From assembly GCA_009733575.1 (NCBI GenBank), contig ML769548.1, positions 85,945 through 149,944 of the forward strand: a DNA stretch of 64,000 bases, written 5' to 3'. The notes beneath the pieces were generated by a model, which worked only from the letters and a program-made list of their open reading frames with translations, made no database searches and was not told the DNA's origin. The stretch is from Gymnopus androsaceus JB14 (taxonomy: Eukaryota > Basidiomycota > Agaricomycetes > Agaricales > Omphalotaceae). Shown one piece after another: positions 56,640-64,000 of the stretch. The translations under genes and the position numbers were made by a program. The first letter of the stretch is position 1; each line of letters starts with the position of its first letter.

Positions 56640-57082
56640 TAGTGAATTCCATGTAGGGGAAGAAACTAGATCGTAAAATGGAAAGGGGTGTTGGACCGAC
56701 AGGAGTGTTTGTGGCGAATGATGTAGGTTTCCAGAGTGACACACATGGGGTAGAGAGAGTGTCAGCTGGCATTTGGGGTTTTGAGAAATAAAAGCAATTA
56801 GGATTGGTACTTACAAGCTGTTACTAAGCTAGGTGAATATTATGCAGAATGGTCCATCAACCTGCCCCGGGTGACTTTGTTGAGATACATGGGTGCATTG
56901 TCACTCGAGAAGAGGCAGAGTCAAACAGTATATTCCATTTGAGCCTCGTAGTGGGAGTCGGGAGGCAAACGGATGGGGGGATCGACATACTAAACAGGCT
57001 TATATACAGTAAATACCAATTTCCAATTGGAAGCTGTGGCGAGTAACCGCACTCGGCAAAATCAAAATCCAACAGACTTTGT
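56640..57082. other. Region without a supported gene
   Basis: Short frames only, with no recognisable feature. Confidence 0.3.
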
Positions 57083-57300
57083 CAATGTTAGCCTTAAGGC
57101 CTTAGGGCTTATTTGGACCTTAATTAATTTCAAGTAAAGGTCAAGTTAAGGGTTTAGATTTAAATACAAAACAAAACAAAAAATCTTAATCTTCCTGTAA
57201 CCTCATACACATACCAGTGCCTTCCCAGAGCCTTCCTTAGTATTACTATCTTGATATGTATTGAAGGCCTTTTCACTCTGGCTTTACACTATATAAAATG
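57083..57300 (-). mobile_element. Truncated hAT-like 'AAGGCCTTAA' element
   Basis: CAATGTTAGCCTTAAGGCCT and the following 200 bp match the reverse complement of 58519-58290 (GGGCTTATTTGGA, TTTCAAG, GGTCAAGTTAAGGGTTTA, CTCATAC, ATACCAGTGCCTTCCC). The other end is missing and no TSD is found. Confidence 0.75.
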
Positions 57301-57504
57301 GGGCCATCGGCATCTGGAAGCCCCGAAATACTGTTTTAAGGTTGCAGCCAATTTTGCAAGAGGCAACCCATTAGGTTGACCCCCTTTGCAGAGTTAGCTC
57401 ATGATGTCATGAAACCAATGTGCTTCATTCCCTCGATGAAAAACTGGAATCTGATCAAAACCGCGTAGCTGGATGGTGATACGGTTGTAGAGGGACAGAT
57501 GATA

Positions 57505-57920
57505 TGGCACCATTTTTCACCAAATATTTCGGCTTCAACTTTGATTTCAACCTCAGGTTTCAACTTTCATCTTGAAATCACATGTTTAACTCAAACTTTC
57601 AACTTTGGGACCAACTTCAACTTTTGACTCCCTCTATTTTAACTTGAACTTTTGGGCAATAGTAGTACTACTTGAGAACACAAGTGCTTCAATAGTTATT
57701 CACAGTGTGTCAACTGCAGAATATATTCTATTCAACTAGTAACCTATCAAAAAAAGCATGATACCAATTTTTGCCAAATATTTCAGATTCAACTTTGATT
57801 TCAACTTTGGGTTCCAACTTTTAACTTGAAATCACATATTTAACTTGAACTTTCAACTTTGGGACCAACTTCAACTTTCAAATTTCTCTATTTTAAGTTG
57901 AACTTGTTGAGGCACAAGTA
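57505..57920 (+). repeat. Direct repeat of TTCAACTTT-rich sequence, two copies
   Basis: 57510-57660 and 57770-57915 share CACCAAATATTTC-like, CAACTTTGATTTCAACxT, TTGAAATCACAT(G/A)TTTAAC, AACTTTCAACTTTGGGACC and CTATTTTAA in order. A third copy at 16725-17035 carries a CATCAGC insertion. The unit is AT-rich and noncoding. Confidence 0.75.
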
Positions 57921-58008
57921 TGTCTTGTAACTTGAAAGTTGAAATCCCTTGACATGCACTACAAATAGTATACTTAGAAGTTGAAGTTGAACAAGTCAAT
58001 GTACACAC

Positions 58009-58519
58009 CAGTGTTAGCCTTAAGGCCTAAGCCTTAATTAATTTAAGCCCTTAATTCATTAAGGGTATAAGATTTAACTTCAATGCTGACCTTAAGAGCC
58101 TTAATTTGAAAGAACATGTGACTTCCCAAGCAGCAGAAAGAGCATGAAGACAGAAAAGAGCCTACCTCAACATGATTCAAAGTGGCAGCCTCCTTGGCTG
58201 AGGCTTCTTTATGGCAAGGAAGTTATGCAGGAGAAATCTGGACAAAACAGTGGCAGGAGATGCATGCAGGTTGTCATCTAGATCATTGTAAAAAGTGTAA
58301 AACAGCCTACCAGAGTGAAGAGACCTTGCATATGAAGATAGTGCTAAAGAAAAATTTGGGAAGGCACTGGTATTTGTATGAGGTAGATTGAGAAATAAAA
58401 ACATTTTTGTATTTAAACCCTTAACTTGACCTTAACTTGAAATTAATTTAAGCTCCAAATAAGCCCTAAGGCCTTCGGTCTGCTTGGAGGCCTTAATTAA
58501 GGCCTTAAGGCTAACACTG
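58009..58519. mobile_element. hAT-like MITE, TSD GTACACAC, 511 bp
   Basis: Begins CAGTGTTAGCCTTAAGGCC and ends GGCCTTAAGGCTAACACTG (arms about 19 bp, perfect). GTACACAC is duplicated exactly (58001-58008, 58520-58527). Same family as 16131, 49740 and the fragment at 57083. Confidence 0.92.
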
Positions 58520-58715
58520 GTACACACATGAAATCAAAACGGATCAATCAAAGTCGAAATATTTGGTGAAAAATAACTTCATAAGATGATGTATGTATGG
58601 CAAGATGAGGGCAATTACCCTATGTCAATGTAAGTACAAGCCAAAATCTGTACTCTATGTTCGATCCAAAAAAAAAGATAGCAAGCATTTGTTTACTTGT
58701 CCGACCGCACAGCCC

Positions 58716-59796
58716 CTACACAACAGCCAGATCTCCAAGCTTGAGCCTGAAGAGCGCCGCTCCGACATTATGTAGCTCTGTAAATCCACCATTGTTCACA
58801 GCGTACAGATCACCCTTGTCGGATTCTGTTCTTCCAAATGCTACCGATAAAGGCTGTGTATAAGTGTCAATATCCGGATCTCCTGCAAGCACCAAGACCT
58901 CCTTCGTTTCATGATCGATCCTCACATACTGATTTAGCGTGAATAAAGCCGCAAAAATATTCCCCTCTTCATCAAGAGCAAACTCTGCTACGGAGGTTAA
59001 ATTTGTCACCACGACCTCTGGTTCCCCCAGAGGGAGGCCAGTGTTAGGATGGATAGGAATCCGAGCGATGAGGGCTTGCTGCCAGTTGCTGAAATAGAGA
59101 TACTTTGTCGAATTGTTTTTGGGTTGAAAGAGATGGATACCATAGACACCAATGGTACTGTCGATAGGCTGAACTGTAGTCAGTGAATTATTGATAGCCA
59201 TAAAGTAGTGCCCAGTTTTGACGTTCAGGATGTTGATAATGCCCAACGGACTATCGCCAACGTATATGAGCCCTTTCTCTTTCGAAATCACATCCATGCC
59301 AGTGAAGACGCGCGAATTTGGGAAGTGGGCTACTTCGTCGACGCGCGCCGGATGCTCGGGGAAGCCGGTCATGTTAATATGGAAGATGATAGGTGATCCT
59401 AGGACATCGACGTGGGTCCACACAGAGAGGTTACTGCAGGCAACGTAGAACTGGTCGTGCTCTACTTCGACGATCCCGTGTGCGACCAAGCATCCCTCAA
59501 ATGTGTGGATGTGTCTGACGGACCCGTTGATCGAGTCCGGTTCGATTTGATAGATAATTGGGAAATTGTCAAGGGCGACAATAACCTCACCGCTTTCGCG
59601 AACGGCGAGTGTCTCTAAACTGATACTGGAGTTGAAATGATAGATAGTTTCGACTTGCACAGGAACTATGGAGACAAAAGTTAGACTAGAATATCAGCGA
59701 AGCAGCCTGATTATTACTTTTATACCCTGATCCAATCTGGCAAAGGATACCAATGGTAGTACCAAGAATGGTAGCGAATAAGAGGGATATACGCAT
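58716..59796 (-). CDS. Secreted beta-propeller protein (SMP-30/gluconolactonase-like fold)
   Basis: A 342-residue protein in two exons (59796-59718 and 59665-58716, 52 bp intron with donor gtaata and TCTAACT branch-like site). The signal peptide is MRISLLFATILGTTIGILC. The mature chain consists of repeated blade-like units such as SLETLAVRESGEVIVALDNF, IVEVEHDQFYVACSNLSVWT, GMDVISKEKGLIYVGDSPLG, VAEFALDEEGNIFAALFTLN and PLSVAFGRTESDKGDLYAVN, typical of six-bladed propellers of the SMP-30/TolB-like type in fungi. Members of that fold include lactonases, but I see no diagnostic metal-binding set, so enzymatic activity is open. Three possible N-glycosylation sites (NSS, NGS, NLS) fit secretion. 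No frame break. Confidence 0.82.
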
Positions 59797-61334
59797 TGCA
59801 AGTTTCTATGCGGATGAGGGTGTTTCAGAGAACATCTCTTCTTTTATTGACGGGCGTACGTAGTACGTACTTCCAAGCTTTACGAGTCGTGAGCAAGGTC
59901 CCGACTCACAAAAACATGAACAAAATATCTATGTACGTGGCGCATCATTCCATTTCATACCTCGCCGTTTAAAGGGTATACACTGGAATTGTTATATGCC
60001 CCTGAGGCCAATAAATTAATGACATCCCTTTGGCATGGCCAAAGGACATAAAGAGCTGAAGTCAGCTAGATGGGCTTATTTAGGTACATACTTAAAACTA
60101 GTTACAGTATAATTAACCTGGGATTCCCCAGTAAGGTTCTACCGTATGCCATAGAGCTCTGAGATAGGCCTTACTGGGGTCAAGGGGTCTGGGGGCGACG
60201 AATCGCGCCGTTTCGTGCTCCAGAACCGGTGTTTCGCTATCGGGACCATACCGAGTAATAAACTTCATTTATTCCTTCCTATGATAGATTGTGCTGCAGC
60301 TTTTTGACAACTCGTGTGTCCGAGCTTGTGGCGGGAGCCACAGAGATGCAATATTAACATGTTCAAATTGCAACCCCTGTGGCATAATTTTGGCATCATT
60401 AGTTACTTACCGGCCGCGGGCGTGTTAAGTTCAATTAGAATTAAAGCAACTGGCCGTATAAGAGAAATCGGAAATCCAACAAAAAGCTAGTAAATGGTTT
60501 TAAAACCATTATAAATGGTTGTGGTGTCGACGACTAAGATTTTCGGGATAATCCGTTGTTTAATGTGCGGAATATATGCGGAATATGTCTCTCTATAAGT
60601 AAACGCGATCAATCCTGGTGTAAGTTTCTGTTCAAACTAAGTATCATATTATGAGAAGACTTACTTTTTCAAGTAAATCATCACTACGTTATACTTTAAA
60701 GCAGCGTGGAAGCAGGCTAAAGGTAATCGAGGGATCAAGAAGCTCCAGCGTTCAGACTCAGAGTCTAAGCTAGGCTGACGCTAGATATTTATGAAATATT
60801 AATGACAATCATTCAACCCAAATTAGGGTCCATTACCGAATCCGACAAGGAGGAGCTCGATTGATATCGAAAATACTGATGTTTGGTGTCTGGTGTCTGG
60901 CCGCGTTTTCGACTATTTGAATACTGTAAAATGGGCCCTACCTAGACCTAGAGGGATTGAGAGAGATGCTAACCTATTGCTAGCACTTGGTCTATGACAC
61001 TTGCATTAATTCTTCCTTCCTTTTCAAATGTATCAGATATTTTGTATTTTCGTAGTACAACTTGAATCATTGGTCAATTCTGAATGTAGCGTATGAGCTC
61101 TACGAAGTGTCTGAGCAAGCTTGCTCAGGTGAAATGTGGACGTCTCTTCAACTCATGCTATTGCCTTGGATTTCAACATTAAAATCCGACTGTTGCATGT
61201 ATATGCATGGTTTCCTTCGGGGGCATACAGTCTGTCAATTACTATCAAGTATCACTTTCTAAGTTGTCGAGCTCTGAGTCTGTCCATGTTCATTGTTACC
61301 ACCGTACGCATATACCGTTCCCGACTCGATCGCG
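59797..61334. other. Long intergenic region
   Basis: No gene supported. A small inverted repeat CCCCAGTAAGG (60126-60136) / CCTTACTGGGG (60169-60179) is the only structure noted. Confidence 0.4.
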
Positions 61335-61703
61335 TCAGACTAGGTAGTACATATTAACAAGTCTGCGCTGAACACAAATTTGCCCTGAACTGCCCTGAGC
61401 GGCGGGTGATCTGTGGTCGATGAACAGCGCAAGTGCCCTTAAGTTTTTCCTCCCTTTCCTGATGAAATCGAGGACGGTGAGGCCACTGTTTAACTGGTTG
61501 GCAGTCGAAACAGTGCAGACACCAGCCTGAGATTTGATGGGATATTGTGCGTGTGCGACAGAGACACAAAGCACTGAAAGAACACAAAATCATTCAAGTT
61601 AGCTTCTTGAGTGCCGAATCCCGATAGACTGAGAGACATACAGACCCATGATAGCACCAAGGACAGCGACCAAGACGAACAAGGAAAAACGACTTGCAAA
61701 CAT
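61335..61703 (-). CDS. Diverged or decaying LysM-like secreted protein
   Basis: Two exons (61703-61646 and 61573-61335, 72 bp intron), 98 residues. Exon 1 (MFASRFSLFVLVAVLGAIMG) is nearly the same as the LysM gene's exon 1 at 6534, with the intron at the same codon. After it, VLCVSVAHAQYPIKSQAGVC then TVSTANQLNSGLTVLDFI aligns with the start of LysM 2 (YTIKSGDVCISIANQFGITA). The second half (RKGRKNLRALALFIDHRSPA) no longer fits a LysM. It is either a pseudogene whose true exons are lost or a divergent paralogue. Confidence 0.6.
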
Positions 61704-62409
61704 AGTGGAAGAGGGAAGGCGGACTCGAAGCGAGAAAGTAGGACTCAATGTGCAGGGTAAGAGATTGATGAGAACCTTCAATGATCTGAGTCAACCTGTG
61801 TCGACATCCTCCGCACTTTCTTCACAATAGAGTAGTACGAGCCGAGACTTGTCCTGACTTGTCCAAGACTGAATACGTTTCGCTTCAATCATCACACGAA
61901 GTTCACGGATTTGAATATGATTGTCTCTTGCAGCATATTACTCTATTGTGAGAGGTCAACATATTTTGGGAAATATATAGTTCGGACAGCAACCCAGTAG
62001 CCAGTTGAGACTTGGAGCTTCGAGACTCGAGCTTCACCGACGTAAACAGTTCGCAGGGTGTGAAATGAAGATGAGTGACTCCAATTCGATAAAGTTCTTG
62101 GCTACAAGGAGTCTACTGGGGTACCCAAGGGTGAACGTAGCGAACGTAAGTGGACACGAACAGAACGGAGGAAGGAACTTTGGGCCCGAAAGACATGAAA
62201 GTTCAAAATACAGGTGAGGTGAGAATTCGAAGCAACTCATTGTCGGTAATAAGTAGAAAGTCCAGTAGGACCACTGACCAGTGAACCAGTCTCGCTAACA
62301 GATTGATACGATCCCTAAAAGGGAATCCTGTTCAGGTATATCAAGCTACATTAAGTATCAGCTTTCCTGATCCCTCCAAATAGGAAAGTGTTCTCCGAAA
62401 TGACTCTTT
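61704..62409. other. Upstream of the LysM-like gene and 3' flank of an F-box pseudogene
   Basis: 62160-62409 matches 38760-39060 and is the duplicated noncoding flank of the F-box family. The rest shows nothing. Confidence 0.5.
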
Positions 62410-63704
62410 AACATCATTAGGGATTCCACGTGTCGATTAGACGGATATGCACCGTTTCGAGTAGAAAAAACTCGGGTTTTTCAAGTATCTTTGTCCAGCG
62501 CAGCCCATTCTTCGCAAGTGTTTCCAATTCTGAGAGAGTGCCTGGAGAATAGAACCAGACGTTGATGGTCAAATGTCGCAGCCTAGTTTCAACATCTGGG
62601 TGCAAGAGGACGTTCAAAGTGTACTTCAGAGACGGCAAAATGGCCCGTTTATGTATGTAACCTTAAGTTGCGCAAGTTGGGTGTATATTCAAAAGGTATA
62701 ACATCAGCTGGGACTAAAAAAAACAATGATGTTAAAGTACCAGGTACTTGAAACAGTTGGACGCACGACAACATGTTACATTTCCAGCAGTTCCAATTCT
62801 CTAAGATTTCTGCCGATGTACCGCATTATGCTGGGCACTTGGGTTGTTCTGGTTGCTCCCAATTCGCAGTAATCGCAGATTTCGAACGTCAATGGGCACG
62901 AGTCTTGTTGAAGCCAAGTAAGAACCCATCCATCATGTATCTCGCGGCGACCGGGAACTCAATTGATCAAAGCTGTATAGACCGAGGATGCACCAGACTC
63001 CCCACATGTGGGCAGAATGGAAGAGCTCTGCCAGATAATCCAATCATTCTCGACATATACACCTTCAGATGTGTCGCATGAACCAACAGAGATGACAACT
63101 CAGCGAATGTAAACATCCGTGAAAATCGGAGAGAAAAATTGAGTCAGCGAAGGAGCCCTGACTATGTCAGTCAACGCTGACTTTAGTGAAAGGACAAATA
63201 GCTCCAATCGACGTTTCGAAAGTAAAGCTTGTTCACCTTTGAGAAGACGGTGAACAATCCGTGCAGCAGTCGCATGCAGAGAGCCGACGATAGCTTCTCC
63301 ATCCGAGTAGTATACCGAATTATACAGCTTCAGGGACTGCACATACGATGCTAGACGGGGGTTTGCGAACGCTGCATCAATTCCCGGAAAGACCGGGTGA
63401 GCAGTTTGTACTTCGTTTTCACGGTTCTGGCAGATTCATACCTGCGGACACGGGGGGAAATTCAAGAATAATTTCGCGAAAGATGCCCCGCTGTGACGGG
63501 ATAGCAAAGGCTCTTGCAACGAGAGCGCAACTGAGAAGAGTAGGAGTATCAATAGTAGAGCTGGTCGAGGATGTATTGTATAACTTCGTTTGGTAGATCC
63601 GGAAAGGAAGATGTAGTAGCTGAGGATGAAAGGACAGTTTCGATGTCCATTAATGAAGATCGCCTGGAGTTGCGTCCGAAACGCTTTCTGAGTTTGCGTA
63701 TCAT
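62410..63704 (-). pseudogene. F-box gene remnant with F-box motif (copy 3)
   Basis: From 63704: MIRKLRKRFGRNSRRSSLMD, then the F-box opening FPDLPNEVIQYILDQLYY, broken by a frame change before DTPTLLSCALVARAFAIPSQ and RGIFREIILE. Further blocks in shifted frames: DAAFANPRLASYVQSLKLYN, GSLHATAARIVHRLLKGEQA, DIVRAPSLTQF, RYIGRNLRELELL, LRHLTINVWFYSPGTLSELE, LEKPEFFLLETVHIRLID. Only this copy keeps the F-box, which identifies the family. Multiple frame changes make it a pseudogene. Confidence 0.68.
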
Positions 63705-64000
63705 GGCGGTTGGGAGGAGAAAGCTTTGATGCCCATTAGTAATTACTATGACGCCTGGTTCAAAGCCTTTGTAGTAGTCTCGATTTGGTGACAGAAGGAA
63801 AGGGAAAAATAAGTGACAATCATTGGTCAAATATTAGTAGCATATGAGCTCTGGTCGGTTGAACGTGGTACCAAGTGGGTTCGGCCGAAGAAATCCCCGT
63901 ACCGGGGTAGGGTGGGGTCCATCGCGAGGCCGAAAAAGTATTTTTGACAGACCCCAAATTTTCACTGTGCAATAACAGAATATATGCACATTCTCATCGC
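63705..64000. other. Region upstream of F-box copy 3
   Basis: Presumed promoter side of the pseudogene. Nothing specific seen. Confidence 0.3.

Overview
This looks like a repeat-rich stretch of a mushroom-forming basidiomycete (Agaricomycetes) genome. Reasons: genes are split by many 45-65 bp GT-AG introns; there are degenerate F-box/LRR genes, LysM and other small secreted proteins, a DUF6593-type protein and a fused ARG5,6 gene; and the mobile DNA is typical of this group (Ty1/copia, hAT-like, Tc1/mariner-like MITEs, foldback elements). No rRNA, tRNA or CRISPR was seen. All reading is by eye; family names rest on recalled motifs, not searches.

Layout. 0-15 kb: a truncated carboxylesterase (minus), a possible Cys-rich secreted protein, a TA-flanked MITE, a two-LysM secreted protein, the first CATCAGC foldback elements, an F-box protein (minus) and a Lys-rich secreted protein. 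15.6-30 kb: almost gene-free. A degenerate 'GAGCATGGATGAGCC' minisatellite and two ruined copia retrotransposons have been bombarded with insertions, many with readable target-site duplications (TSDs) and nested up to three deep. 30-35 kb: F-box-like gene remnants, a large foldback element and a DUF6593-type gene. 35-38.3 kb: ARG5,6 (mitochondrial arginine synthesis) with three apparent frame disruptions. 38.7-53.5 kb: an F-box pseudogene, then a tandem array of three ~3.9 kb units, each built around a GH54 alpha-L-arabinofuranosidase gene: copy A intact, copy B cut to its first exon, copy C frameshifted by one base. A 4 kb block holding a 2,955 bp TIR element with a broken gene and a mariner-like element sits between B and C. 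53.5-64 kb: a second MITE, an unknown 170-residue protein, more hAT and foldback elements, a secreted beta-propeller protein, a diverged LysM-like protein and another F-box pseudogene.

The most novel signal is the set of elements sharing the terminus CATCAGCAAAACCTG...CAGGTTTTGCTGATG. Their interiors differ and are mostly palindromic, and nine of the twelve clearest copies are flanked by a 2-bp direct repeat of varying sequence. In one case the empty site can be inferred because removing the element and one TSD copy restores a copia integrase reading frame. The second is the GH54 array, whose units also carry a copy of the last ARG5,6 exon and record an ordered series of insertions.
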